64,000 nucleotides of DNA from Brienomyrus brachyistius (taxonomy: Eukaryota > Chordata > Actinopteri > Osteoglossiformes > Mormyridae), in contig NC_064543.1 of assembly GCF_023856365.1 (NCBI RefSeq), positions 3,121,952 to 3,185,951 of the forward strand, written 5' to 3'. The translations under genes and the position numbers were made by a program. Shown here piece by piece: positions 37,097-51,500 of the stretch. The stretch's first letter is position 1. Each line of letters begins with the position of its first letter. Below the pieces are notes generated by a model. That model was not told where the DNA came from and did no database searches. It saw only the letters and a list, made by a program, of their open reading frames with translations.

Positions 37097-38710
37097 TGAG
37101 TGACTGTGTTTTTCCCAGCAAGGGTTTCCTAGTATGTACTAATCTTTGCACTAACCTTTGATACAGATCGTTAGCAAAAACACTTTGGTTAAGCTTTGTT
37201 TAAAGCTTGATCAGCAGATAGAACAAACTGTGTTCGCTACACATCTTTCAAAATCATACTGAATCCACATTATTTTTAGAAACTTAAGCTGTTTGAATGC
37301 TTTTTGTGTGTGTTTGGTTTGTCTTTATGGCCTGATCTCAAAACCATGTGCAGCGCTGCCTTAAAAAGCTGCGGTCTGTAAAGCAACGTCATCATGTAAA
37401 ATAAGGTTTAGAATGGGTTTGTAATCGCTTTGTAGTTTTATTTGAGATTAATATGTTTTGTTGCAGTGTTAGAGCTTTTTAAAGAACCACTTTTCTTTTG
37501 TGGTTGGTTACTAGCTGCTACAAAATTTGTTTGTGTAAGAAAATGTTTTAACACTGACATTCGACAGACCAGTAATACAACAATGAATAAATTAGAAGTA
37601 AATAACTATAGTGTAGATTTACAGTTTTAGAGTCAGGTGCAAGACGCTGTATGATAACCTGGCATCTCAGTCATATCGGTGCCATATTGATGTCCTAATT
37701 ACCTCTTTGAAATTTAACAGGTCTGTGAGCTTGGGAAAAACACTGGGAAGGAATTAGAATTTCAAGGTAAACAAAATAATGTTATTCCTAATTAAATTGG
37801 TATGAATGTCAAAGTGCAGGTCGGGTGGTATTACTGTTTTGGTAATGCTTGTTACTATATTGTTTTGTTTTCTTCATTGCCGTAGTTGTTTAGAGATACG
37901 TTCACTTAACTTGAAGGTAACACTTAAGGCCCATGTTTTTAGTGATTTATAACCAGATTCATAACAAATAATAATGCGCGCACAAATCATTATAAACATG
38001 GCAATGGTTTTTTTTGTTGAAAGACATATAGCCATATGTATTATGCATTGTGAATGCTTTATGAAGTTCTCATCTATAATGCACATGCGCCATGTAATCG
38101 TGATGTGATATCATGCAGCCCTATTAATCAACCGTTCCTTGTCATCTTATGTTTTGGGAATTCAGATCAATTCTGATGTCACAGATCCATGCAGTTGAAT
38201 TGCCACCTCAATAACTGATGCATCCTTATTTCAGCAGCATGCTGCAAGCAACATATTCAGTGAAGTTTAAATGATAGTAAACCTTCTTTCAGGTTTATGG
38301 TGTAATATATCAGGATACAACAAAAAATTGTTACATTGTAATATATGATTAGCCTCATTCTACTGTGTCATTATTTTATTTGAATAAGGCCAACACACTG
38401 AAGGCATGTCTTCATACATCATGATTCATTAGCTTGTAGCTTCTTTCCTCCCATGGCTACTCCTCATTGGCTTGTATTAAATATCGATGTTATGATCAGT
38501 TGCAGTGTTAATTTTGACAATTCAGTATCGATTCACAAAATCCCAAGACTGATCTTGTTAATTTATGCCTTTCTCCTGTTTATTTCCACTGTATTTTTTA
38601 CTGAATTTCCCATCCCCAGCAATAACATATTGACATGTAGTAAAATACACGCAAGCAGAATAGGCAAACATTCTCGTAATTCCTATGACGTGCGTTTTGG
38701 GTGATATATA

Positions 38711-39163
38711 CTCAGTGCCACTTTATTACGTACATCTACTTGTTAACATAAACACTGGCTGAAACTGAATGCATACAGCATGCAGACAAAGTCAACAGGT
38801 TTAGTTACTCTGCTGCTGAGCACTGATGTGTGAACTAAGTGACAGTAAATGTGGTACGATTGCTAGTGTCAGACACAGCGTTTCCAGCATCTCAGAAATG
38901 ATCATCCCCTTCAGATTATTACATACTACAGTAGGCAGAGTTTACACAAAAAAACCATCCAGCTATCCTCCTGGAAACACCTCGTTGAGGAGAAAGGTCA
39001 GAGGAGCATGACCAGAATCGTTGAAGATATCCAGAACATGACAAGAGCGTGCTGAAAGCAATCTCCAAACACACAGCTTGTCAAACTGTGAAGCTGTTCT
39101 GGAGAAGCAAGGTCCTAACTACACTGTTACCATACAGTGGTACCTAATGAAATACCCATTGAG
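38711..39163. mobile_element. internally deleted Tc1-like element (CACTTTATTA-type ends)
   Basis: The left end CTCAGTGCCACTTTATTACG and the right end CATTAGGTAC-type inverse (GGTACCTAATGAAATACCCA) are inverted copies. Internal words CTGCTGCTGAGCA, GTGTCAGAC, TTCCAGCATCTCAGAAATG and GGTCAGAGGAGCATGACCAG correspond to the start and helix-turn-helix part of a common fish Tc1 family. The catalytic part is deleted. A TA directly precedes the left end. Confidence 0.7.
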
Positions 39164-39429
39164 CAAAGTATTCTAAATTGTCTGTACTTTGTTTGCTAAG
39201 TGGCTTATACACAAGTACCATTGGCGAACTTTCCAGCACTTCATGGCTATTATAGGGAGAGTGAAAGATACAAGATATACAATCCATAATTTTAAAATCT
39301 GAATAGCTTGTTTAGACTTCAATAAATCTGATTTTCTGTTTTTTCTTGGCCAGTATATCATCAGTGTATTTTGTTATCCTGACATTTTAAAGTTGAACTA
39401 TAGCTAGATTGTTTGTTTTTCTTTTCCAG

Positions 39430-39515
39430 TGCTGAGCTCGAGGAGGGTTTTCCTGCGGTCTTCAGAATAACAATGCTGGTGCCTTTGATAGCTGTGCTGG
39501 TCGTCAGTGCTGTGG
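39430..39515 (+). CDS. cd276: cd276 exon with 5'UTR end, ATG and signal peptide
   Basis: The acceptor is TTTTCTTTTCCAG at 39429. The exon has 43 bases of 5'UTR and then the ATG at 39473 reading MLVPLIAVLVVSAV before the donor G|GTGAGT at 39515/39516. The split codon gives Ala, so the leader reads MLVPLIAVLVVSAVA followed by ALDV. The core is fully hydrophobic but unusually short and lacks an N-terminal basic residue. No upstream in-frame ATG is present in this exon. The coding part is 39473-39515. Confidence 0.8.
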
Positions 39516-42500
39516 GTGAGTACTGTCTGCCTTGGCACAGCCGCCGAGGAGGGCCGTCACCGTCGGTTCGTGTCAGTAGTTTTGATCTGAAAATATCCCC
39601 TTTGTGTTGACAGGCCTCAGTTGGTCTCACTGAGGTCACCTTTCCAAAGGTTCTGCCATTTTTTTGCCAGTTTTTTCCAAAAAGAGTTAAAACATGAGTT
39701 GTTCTTAAATTGCTTATAGCGGTTCATTGTGCAGCAAGCATGTCTGTATTCGGCTGTAACTGAATTTTTGTAACTCAAAAGTGCCCAAGTGACTGGTATT
39801 TAGAGTGACTAAGAGCATTAGATGTGCCCGGTGACATGCTGCCTGACTATTGGGAATAATGGCTCAGGTTACCATGTTGTATGGAATTGATAACGTATAA
39901 GCAGTAAAGGATTTCGGTTCCTCATGCAGCGACATCTGCTTTAACATTTATTCTGCAATTACCAGACGAAATGTCAGACAGAGGTATTCAGAATGCTTAG
40001 AAGTGGAAGTATTGGCCTCGCTGTAGACACAAATGATGGCCCTTTGGTCAGCAGGATATATAAATTTCATAATCGCCTTTGTATTACTCAGAGGCTGTGT
40101 TGGTTCAGGTTTTAATTTCACCCTAAGCTCAGGTTCTTTGTTTTACCTTAAATCTAACTCTCCCGCTACTGCCATGCCTCTCCAGGCGGACTCTCTGTTC
40201 CGGCGATTGTGATGCCCTTATCATTTAAGCCCCTTAGCACCTTGTTTCTTATCCGGTCACTGGAGTGTATTACCAGGTTAGTGACTTGATATGAGACAGC
40301 AGGCCTCCCAGATAATGACATTTTTCTGCAGAGAGAGGGAGCATAGAGGAAGACAGTGAGAATGGCATGGAAGGCAAGAGAAGCTTGGGTGCCGTAAATG
40401 TGCATTGTGCTGATTTATCATGCTTCTGAAAACAAAAATCCTCAGACTTCTGTTGCATTCCTTTTTGCATTCAGTAAATTAGGAGAAAGTTGAGGAGTAA
40501 AGTTGAGGAGTAGGTGCAGAGTAACAGAGACGATTTTATGAATGAAGTGCGGCACTAGTGACATATGCACCGTGTGACCTAGCACCGTAGTGATGTGGTT
40601 TGCCAGTGGGGGTCGGAGCGTGGCTCTGCAGGTTAGTGCCTGTGATCATAAGGTCATTGGGTCAGATCCTGTGTGGTAGAGTGATGATATGATTGAGCCC
40701 TTAAGCAAGGTCCCTTAACCGAAACTGTTTGGGGACTACTGTCTGACTCTCTTCTGTCATGTCTATTATCCTGCACAAAAGCTTTTGATAAATAAATGTG
40801 AACTTACTTCAGGTATATAGGAAGTGTCATCTAATAACGAAGTGCCTGACCTCAGGTATATGTAAAGGCGTCTGAGGGGGCTTAGCAGAAGTGTAGCAAC
40901 TGATCCTCCAAACTGCATGTACTAGAGGCCATCATGCGACAGGAAGGATTCGAAGGTCTGTGTGTTATGTAGAAACGATATATGAGTTATGATTGTAAGA
41001 ATTGTTCTGGTCAGGACAGCAAACAAAACCATATAACACAACTATGAGATAGAGAAGTGGGGGTTTATAAGGGAGAAGATTCCAGTGACAAGACAGGAAG
41101 AGGGTTAATACACAGTAGACTGGAAAGTGAAGGAAAATGACTCTAAAAGCTTCCTCTCACATGAACTGCAATGACACATTACAACCAGGTGGTGTCAGTA
41201 TGGTTCCAGTGCTGTGTCACTGCAATGCCATGGAAGGCTCGGTACTAAATGTGAGCCTCTGTGATTTGTGGTTCCCAGCCTTCACCTTTATATGTTTGTG
41301 TGTGTTGACAGGGGGGGGTGCAGCTGAGTATTGTGTGGTACCAGTGTTGTACTGTGAGGAATAAAGCACACCGGCAGAGCTGTGTGCTATATCGCGTGTT
41401 AAGCAGCATGCAGTCCTAATACACCCGTCTCCTGACCTATAATCCTTGTTGTTGCACATTTTGCTCATGTAGGTGAAGCCCTGAACATGCTGGGCATGTA
41501 ATTGTCTGTCCAATTTTTATTAATCATCAGTCATACAAGGACACCTCTGAAAGAAGGGGCTAGGTCATCTCTTTTAACAAAATTATCTCCCACTGGCCAT
41601 AAAAATGAATTTGAAATAGGGTCGGGGTGATGTAAGTACTTATCCTCTGATATTTATACAAAGTTCAAGGAGCTAAAACTTAAAATAACTTATAATACTC
41701 AATGACACTTGGTGATATAATTTTCTTGGTTCGAAAATTTTAAGTTTAATACTTTTAAGTTGTGCGTTACTGCATTTGTCAAACTCAAACAAATAGGAAA
41801 AACACAGTCTTCATATAAATAAAGGCAACTTATAGCTTAAACTATTAGCCTACTTCAAAACAAGTAAACAAACTTTAAAACAAGAACAAATTTGAAGTAC
41901 ACTGTCCGTTCACTCTTTTCACACACACGCACAGATTACACATAGACACCCACACAAGAAGAAATCAGTTTCAGTTAAGTTTTTGTTTGGTATAAGGCAA
42001 TATTTCCATTCTCAGTTGTTCACTAACAACTCTTGTATTATGTTTGACTTTGCATGACTGGGAGTTTGCCTGGTCCATTCTGAAATTTCTGTGTTTGTTT
42101 TTCACCCTTCATCGAATATTAATTTCCGCTTGCACCCCCGCCCACTCCATGACAGAATGGGGGTGCCTTTTATTTTTCACTCTTTGTGTCTGTTTTTTTT
42201 TTTTGGTTAGTGAGGGAGTTTTTTCAGTATTAAAAAGATAGAGAGTTTGTATGTTTAGCTCGGTTTCGGTTTTTAATTTGTCATATTTGAAGAGATCCAC
42301 TCCCGATAGTAAACGTCTCTCACGGTGCCGATATCTAACCGCTATAGATAAAACTCAGAGGAAAAGGAATTTCCCTTGGTCTTCACCATATATAACAGCA
42401 TGCACATTCTGTCAGAGCTAAACCCTGAATTGTAGGACTAACAATCAAAGAGTGAGAGTGCTTAGTTCCGGAAGCATAGCGATTCTCTCCAGTGACAGAG

Positions 42501-45500
42501 CTCATGTTTGAAGAGGTACTATCAGTGCTTTTTTAGTGGGTTTTTCATTCATAACACCAATTGTTCTTGGCCAGCTGATATCAGTTCAGTCCTAATCTGA
42601 CAGCCAATGGGCAGAAAAACTGCAAGTTCCGGTATATGCATCCCTATCGGTTTGACTCTCCACCCTGCTTCCTATATGGTCTCGTTTGGGGCCAGGTGGA
42701 GGTGTCTTTGTCATAATAGCATCTTGCAGTGAGTAAGGGAGACTGGCTGTGAATCTCCTGCTTTGCTAGACACTACCTCTAATTTGCATATTCATGAATG
42801 AAATAACATGCCGCAGCAGGAAATAACATCCAGAAAGATCTGATGTGCTCCATGCTCCCAAATAATGACAAAAACGCAGAGCTCTACAGAGATTCATTTC
42901 ACGTGCCTGCATTTTTTTTAAAACAGCCGTATCCAGTTAAATGGGTGCGAGTTGTCAAGATTGTTCAATGTATAGCAGTCTGAGAGTTAATATTGTCAGA
43001 TGTACAGCAGTATAGCTGTATTTTATGTTCTAATCTTTAGTGACTTATCTGAAAGTACCACATAAATCTGAAGGACATACTAATGAAAATTAGGTGATGG
43101 GAGTTTATGGATCTTTTTCCCAAAATTTCAATCTTATTCTTTGAGTTATTTCATTCTCCGCAGTTTATTCGCCTTTGCTGAATGAACCAAATGCAGCAAA
43201 GCACTCATAGCTTCCCTTGGAGTGTCTTCATGCTTAGTGGTAAAATGGAAACCTTGAAGAACAAATGAAGGGGGTTTCCAGAACAAATTACATTGACCGG
43301 TCTGTGGGGTGATTGTTTCTTGCATGCCGTTACATGGCTGTCCGCTTAATGATGCTGCGAGGGCTAGAGAGCGTTTCTGTTATTGTATTCCCTGGATGAC
43401 AGCTGGAAAACGAAATATCGATCTGCAGGCCAGCTTTAATAATGAATTATAGGCATGTTGTGGGCTGGTACTTTGTGCTCTCTTATGAGTGATAAATGAG
43501 CCATCGTAATCACTTGTCCTCCACTACAGAAAATTGCTGATTGACCAGTGCAGTCATCGCATTATTTTGCTAATTGGATATTTTGCTCTGGTGCTGCTAA
43601 CTTTGAATGTTGACAGAGTTTACATATCGGCAATGATTGATATATCAGCCCGATGCTGATATCATGATTTTTAACAAGTCTCGGCCGACAGAGATATGTT
43701 AACCAATATGTTATGCATCTCTAAGGCTAACATTATTTTTTTTACTTAGCTAGCTAGTTAGCTACCTCAGGGTCTTGACTATTTTTATGGTAGCTTGTAA
43801 AAATAAGTAGTTTTGTGCTACAAAACAGAAGTGTTTCTCAAAATTCTTGCAGCACGAAGATTAGCTTACCCATCAGAGAGGGCGTTCTGTGCTACAACAC
43901 AGGCGAGTTACCCAAAAGGGTCATAGCACGAAGATCATCAGGTAGCACTTTTGGATATTAATTAACCTTTCCATGCCGTTCTGAGTTTCAGAAATGTGCG
44001 TGCCACAGTGCACCTTTGTGATTAGATGTTGTGCGATCTTATATTGGAGTAAATGGAACCGTTTGCGTAACTGGTACACAGTCTCTCTCTTTTCGTATAA
44101 AAGCCCAATAGTGCATGTTGTCGAAGACACACACTGCAGTAACAAAGGTGCTGTGCTCATAAATTCTGAGGGTACAGCTTGATGCCCTGAAACGCCACCC
44201 TAATAATCAACTTACCACAATGCATCCGTGCACCTTTAATTGCTAGAAAGACATACAGTATCATAAACATGGTTATTTTGGTGGGGGCGGCATGGTGGTG
44301 CAGCGGTTAGCACTGTTACCTCACACCTCCGGGACCCTGGTTTGTGCTTGTGTGAGTGAATGGTGTGTGAGTGTGCCCTGCAATGGGCTGCCCCCCCCCA
44401 TCCTGGGTTGTTCCCTGCCTCATGCCCATTGCTTCCAGGATAGGCTCCAGACCCCCCACGACCCAGTAGGATAAGATGGATGTATGGATGGGTTATTTTG
44501 GCTGGTATTGAGAGCACAATAATTTAACATGATTTCTCATTAACTTTGGAAATATCATGCATTTCTTGAACTTTTTTTTTAAAACAACTAGACTTTTTAA
44601 CAGTGGATTTCCTTGAACTCTGAATGTAATGCAACTGAGAAATAATTAAAATTGGCTTGAAAGAGGTGCCCTACATTTATAACACGACAAAACTGCGAAT
44701 CACCATGAAATAAAATGTGGCACAATAAACATTAAGAAGTTTTAAGTATTAAGTATGCAGTACTAAAAATCAAATGACCTTAACCCCTAATTTGCACCAT
44801 AAAATTGGTTGAAACTCTGTGACAGGTCTAGGAGAATAAGACAATGGAGTCGGAATGGGAGACATACTAATAAAATCCCACAGTGTTCAAACAATTCACT
44901 TCAGGTTCTGGTTTTGTGTGCAAGTTTCCTTTAGGCAAGAACACAGTTAACCAAAACGTGAGGACATCTTTATTAATTGGTTTAATTCGTTTGAAATGGC
45001 AAACTGAGAGCACAAAAAAAGTAAATTGTGTGCACATTTTAGGCATTTAGTGAGCTTGATTCAGTATTTTGTGGGCATGTGAAACTAGATTGTATGTACA
45101 ATGTAATACACTGTGTACTAAAAGTTTTAAAAAAGTTCAGTTTTCTCCAGGGCTCAGTGTATATCACGGCTGTGTTCGTTACAGTTCTTACTGTTATGGC
45201 ACGGAAATGTTGGACAAAGTACAAATGAGAAATAAATAGAATGTAAATATTTAAACATAAAGTATGTAAATAATAAGTAGATTTTAATACATGGACATTA
45301 AGACATACCCAAAGAAATTCAGTCAACCACCTAATTGGTGGGGAAAGAAACATATTTATTGGCTTTTCACGCTTCCTGTTGATCCATCTAGTAAATTTAG
45401 AAACTGCAGAGGTTGTGGGGTGTGGGGGGAGTATGTATTAGATGGGGGAGGAAATGACAGGGCTGTCTGGGAAATACATTGTTGTGATTCCAATAGCATC

Positions 45501-48500
45501 TTTTCTAGTTTTAATTAACATTGTGGAAGTCAAACATTATTTTATTTCTCTTAAGAGTGTAATGAATTGCACCATTAAGCTGTTTTTTGTACCAGGAAGC
45601 ACTGGATGTCATTGATTTGGTTTATTTCATTCATTACCTGGTATTTAGGAAGTGAGAGGTCGTTAACTGCATTTTTTCGTTGCTGTGAACAGGGGAGATA
45701 CTTTCTAATATGACAATGAAAAGATATTGCCTGTGGTATTTGTAAGTATGAGGTATAAATTACTGGGGGATATTTAGCCAGTTTTTTAAAGCTGAGTCAG
45801 ATTTAGCTTCAATTTTATTTTATAATTATAAAATATAATTATATGATGGCTATTTTTTTAAACATGGGCTGTTTCGAAAAACCTTTGTGACGTGACTAAA
45901 ACCGAGAAGTTAATCTGAGAGGATGATCTTACTCCAGGAGGAGAATACATTCCAAGATTTAAGAGCCATGCGGGTCTGTGGCAATTCTGAGAATCCTCTG
46001 TAAACTTTCTTCCTGGTTTTTGCCTGCTGTGTAGACTGTAGGATTAAAGTGGCACAGAGTGACCACTGTTCATTTTAGTTCTGGGACCACTGGTTCATTG
46101 TGGGGGAGGTCATGACGCAATATCTTCCCACCTGCATCCTGAAGACACACAGAGAAGTGTTTTTGTGCTTTTGGCCACTTTTTCCCGGAGCTCTTAGTCA
46201 CCGTCGCTCTTCACATCTGAGCTGCTGGGAAGTATGACACACCCAAAGAGGCAGCCGTTCTTGGGGATCCACAGGTCGCTGAGACCATGTTCACTGCTGG
46301 GGAACCGGTGAGCGACAGCATTGTCGCACGGGGGCTGTGATCAGCAGACTGTTTCCTTGTTTCATAAACTAACAGACAATGGTTTATTTATTTATTTTTT
46401 TAATTAATTTTCACTCTGTTCTCTCGTGCTATTTCCTGTTCTCTGACTAAAGATCTGCAGTTGGCATGGGTCTCTGTTCCTTTGTCTGGATGTTTGTTGA
46501 ATCAATTCCCAGTACTCTTTGAGGGGGAATGCGTGTTTAAAATTTCTCTGTTTATCAATTTTGCCATCATTCCCATCACCCTGAAGTGGTCTGATAATCC
46601 CTGGTCTTCTCTTGAGGCAGTTTTTTTTTCATAGAGCTCCTTGCTGCCTTGAGCTCTTCTACGAGATTCATACATGGACCATACCGATGTGCGAATTTAA
46701 AACCACTCATTAGACTACCGAAATTAAAGTCAATTTTACCCTCCAGTTTTTTCATTCATAGAAGCCTACAAACAGTAAACTAGTTACAAAAATAAAGCTT
46801 GAAAATCAAAGGTTTTCAGGCTATTCATAGTGAAATCCCTCAATAAATGGCAGAATCCCGCCATGATAATGAAAGTGGAGTTCCCACTCATCAGGTTAAT
46901 ATCCATAGCTCAAGCATTGTTACAGATAATGATTTGATTTAGTGAGTATATGTGTGTCTTTATTTTTTATTAAACATTCAACACTTATTAAATTTAAAGT
47001 TCTCAGTTTTTATCTGCTAGTACCTTATATTAAGAATGTTTACTTCAGTGGCCTTAAGTCCTCTGACACACTGCACCATTTATACAGGGTAGACAAAATA
47101 ATGGAAGACGCATGGAAAAGGCTAAACAAACAGCTGCATAGAAATGATTTTAGATTGAATAGTAGTGTTTGTCAGCTTTGAAATAAGTATAACGATCAGT
47201 TCTTTGATATGAGACGACTATCAGTTTCAAAAGCATTCAGTGTCTGATTTGCAGGTACCTAGAGCATAAAAAAGTCAGTGTCAGGAAGAGCAGCTGAAAG
47301 TCAAAGCTCGATAATAGACACTTGTACTTAACATACAACTCAATAATCACCCCCGTCTCAAAAGAACTGTATGTTGTCAGCTTCAGAAACCTGGAATTTT
47401 TGGCTTGTTTGGAAATTTTGTATTCAAGTTCAGTATGCAAAGACACATAAGTTTATTACCGACCTTTTGGAAACTGAGAGCTACTTCTCAGGTACTGAGC
47501 CATACGAAGGGCTACCAGTTTTAAACTTATCTAAATTTCCTGTATAATAAACATGTTTTAACTGTTTGTTTTTAGATATTACAGTACAAATACTGAACAA
47601 AGGGAAAAAAATATGATCTAATGAGTCATCTTTCACCCTTTTGTATAGATCTGGACAGGTTTTAGTTTGGAGAAAGCCAATTGATGTCTTCAATCCACAA
47701 TGAGGGGGATGTGCGTTGCATGAGCAGCCATCTCCATGTCCATCGGTCCAGTAATTGGTCTGCATGTTCATATAATGGCCACAGGGTACCTTATTGTGCA
47801 AACTCACTTCCATCATAACTTTCTCATATTCAGAGATAATATCACCATACACACTGTTAAACACATTCAAGCATTGAATTGTCTAAGAAACACCTGGATA
47901 AACTCATTAGACTCATTTCATAGCTTCTCCAGCCACTAGACAGAAACATCATTGGACCTCGATAGGAACTTCTGGAGTGCAAAGTAGATTTTTCCATGTT
48001 TCCTCCCTCTGTATCCCACTTCCCACCATGTATGGCCCGTATAACAGCATTCCGAGGTGGACCGGAACTGACCAGGAGGCAAAGAGTGGTCTTGCTCATC
48101 AGAATTAGAACTCATTTTTCACCATGTACAAAAAAGTAGAACCGGTTAGTTTTTTCTGGTGGCACGGGTATATAATTTAAACACACTGCTCAAGACACAA
48201 AATACACAAATATACAGATACACAAAACAATAAAAAATGCAAATACAGCTGGAGATAGAGAATAAGCCGATGTGCTATAAATAAACAAACATGTAGGCGT
48301 GTAAATAAGGGTGAGATGAAAAGATGATGGATACAAACAGTTTGGGGATTTGCAAATAAGCTTAAGAGTATAAGTACAGTGAGTATTAAGTATGGGACCT
48401 TGTGTAGTTGGGTACTGGCTTGAAGAAAGAGGTGGTTATTGGATCATTGATAATATATTTCTAGAGTTTCTATTATTTGATTTTTCTGTCCATATCGCAT

Positions 48501-51500
48501 ATGTTTTATAACTTTTCTTTTCATCAGCTGCCCTTGACGTCCATGTCCCAGAGGTGCCAGTGGTGGCGCTCTATGGTCAGGATGTCACTCTCCACTGCAC
48601 CTTCAACACCTCCAGTCCCGTCAACTTGTCGGAGCTGAATGTCTACTGGGAGCTGGCTGACACCAAGCGCAGCGTCCACAGCTTCTCGGCCGGCCGTGAC
48701 CAGCTGACAGAGCAGGCCGACGCCTTCGCAAACCGCACCAGCCTATTCCCTGCCCAGCTGGGCTCCGGAAACGCCTCTCTGCTCCTGCATAATGTGCGGA
48801 TTGCTGACGACGGCATCTTCTCCTGCTTCGTGAGCTTGGGGACGTTTGGCAGTGGCGCCTTGGTGCTGCAGGTTGCAGGTGAGTTGCGTGTTTTGGTAGG
48901 ACACTCTGAGACCCGTCATTACCAATACTCTTCATTGATCTCCAAATGCTAAAATAGCTAAAATAGCTAAAATGCCTCAATTTCTTATTCCCAGAATTAT
49001 CATCTTTGGTTTATCAACAGACACTGTGGAATTAAACTGATAATTCACCCTCCCCCCCAAACCTTACCAGTCCTACACAGGTACAAAACATATGTGGACA
49101 AGCACATACAGTACAAGTCAAAAGTCTGGACACACCTGCTTTTATTGAAATTGTCTCTATTCTAACTATATTATTCATGTCATAGTTAAAGAACCCATGG
49201 TCAGAATCACATATTACAACAACCAAGAGAAGTGTTCAAATAACCCTCTTTTGCTCCAGTGACGGCATTGCGGACTCTCAGCCTGCTTTCAGTCAGCCTC
49301 CAGATGTATCCACCTGGAATGTTTCTGCAATAGTCCTGAAGGAGTTTCCATAAGTCACGGGGACACGTTGGCCGTCCTGCTGTTTTTGATCCCACTCATC
49401 CAAGACCAGCTCTTTAGGGTTTATGTTGGGGGAGTGTGAGGGTCAGATCATCTCTCACAGCACTTCATCTGTTTCCTTGTAGATAATACTTACTAAATAA
49501 CCAGACTTTCGACTGCTACTGTATATAAGGTCCAAAGTCTGTGGACGCTCATTGCAGCCGCTGTCCTGCTCTGTATTATGCGGGTCGTTTTTAAAGTTTG
49601 TATAGCTGATTTGTTTTCATGATCAGTCAGTTATTTTACATTGAATGGTGAAGCCAAAGTACTTTTGAGAAATTATTATGTGCAGCTACAGTTTGTTGGA
49701 GTCATTTAAGACAATTATAGTTTTATGTTGTTATTTATGTTGATGTGAGCTTTGCCATTTACTTTCCGAACCCAAAAACAGCTTTTTCTGCTTTGTGACG
49801 TTGTCCACCCACTGATGCCATCAGCTGCAATGTGATTGGCTCATGTGTTACATTCTTCCTTCCTACAACATTGTGATCTTGAAAGGGGGAGGGGGGATTA
49901 TGAGGTGTATGTTTCCAAATAGCCTGGCGTACAGGATTTGTGTCTGTCTTTTAGCTGTTCTTCATGGGCTTATATTGTGGCTGGAGCCTGTTAAGCGTGT
50001 TAGTTAAAGCTATTAAAGTTACTGCTGAGAACTTTATATTGCTTCAGAGTAAATGCTCAGGACTGTTAAAAATCAATTGGAAATGACATTCAGGATCTAT
50101 TTCCTGCCTTGCCCCTTCTCTGTCGTCCTGATGTTAGCCCCATACACCAAGCCGCAGGTGACGCTGGCCCCGGATTTGAACCTGCGGCCTGGAGACGAGG
50201 TGTCCCTCACCTGTGTGGCTTATGGGGGCTTCCCCCAGGCCCAGGTGCAGTGGCAGGATGGGATGGGGCGCAACATGACGGACAACGTGACCACATCCCA
50301 GGTGGCTAGCGAAGAGGGCCTGTTCAACGTGCGCAGTGTCCTGAGGGTAGTGCTGGAGCCCAACAGCACCTACAGCTGCAGGCTACACAACCCGCTGCTG
50401 GGGGAGGAAGGACATGCCTCTGTCACCATCACAGGTGGGTGTGGCCAACCAGGTGCTGAATATTCAAAGGCAGAAAGAGGCCAGCTTTAGTTCCCATGTA
50501 TGTTTCACGTGTAGTAATGAAGCTTTGAAAACTATTTGCAATCTATTTGATTGTGTGGAGCTTATAGCTTAATGGTTTCAAATGCTCAACTTACAGGAGC
50601 TGCTTAAGCTATGAATGCATGGTGGGTGGAGACGTTCGGATCTTGCCTGGTGTCTGTAGGGTGGAGCATGGGAGTGGGAGATGTTGTTCTGCTTGTGTGG
50701 TGCTTTGCTGCACCATCAGCAGAGTTTGCACAGTGCGTTAAAGGAGACTTCCACTGAAATTTGGCCAATCTCATTTCATCGTTTTTGTTTTGTGTAGTGG
50801 AATACGCCACATAAATATTTTTTACTTAACTGGCGAATTTGCATTTCTGTGTGTTGCTTTCTGGTATCATCTACAACCAGCAGTGGGCAGTAGAATACTC
50901 TTATACTAATAGGACAGCGCAAAGCTAGAATGTAGTACACTGTGTTAAAGCATGAGAACGTGTTAGATTCTGAAAATTAGGTTTTATTTTAATTTTATTA
51001 ATTGAGAAAAGACAATCTGTAAGAATTAAAAAACAAACAGCAATTGTATTTACAATGCACATTTCAGAGGTATTCTAAGTCAGTTCAAGTATTCTTTATT
51101 TGTAGAGTACATTTCACACAACTCTAGTTGTGTAGCCAAATAGCCAAAAAAAATAAATAAATCACATGCAAAGTCAAAGGCCAAAGAAAAGAAATGTGTT
51201 TTTTTTTTAACCTAATTTTAAAAACTTGTGGCTGACCTAACATCTGAAGGTAAAGCATTTCAAAGTTTGGGTGGAGTTACGGAAAAGGCATGATTACCTT
51301 TCAACTTAAGTCTAAATCTTGGCTACATCTAGCAATAACTTATAAGGACTTGAGGTGGGGCTATTCAACTCACGATGCTCAAGGGCCGAGCACTGCTGGT
51401 TTCCCAGCCTTCCTTTACCCATGACACCGGTGTGAAGCCTCTGTGACCAATCAGAATTAGTAATTATTAAACTCATTTCCTGGGAGAACTGAAAACAAGG

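Larger units (their letters stand above)
36182..39429. other. cd276: inferred first intron of cd276
   Basis: Contains a TG microsatellite (37061-37095) and a deleted Tc1-like element (38711-39163). No coding sequence is visible. Confidence 0.4.
39516..48527. other. cd276: cd276 intron (9.0 kb)
   Basis: Holds SINE copies (40605-40800, 44284-44492) and an unrecognised minus-strand open frame (47481-47870). The remainder is unassigned AT-rich DNA; 43170-43620 looks non-repetitive and may be regulatory. Confidence 0.5.

Noticed and set aside
48621..48980. 119-codon minus-strand frame over the IgV exon
   Set aside because: Shadow of the real cd276 coding exon on the + strand.
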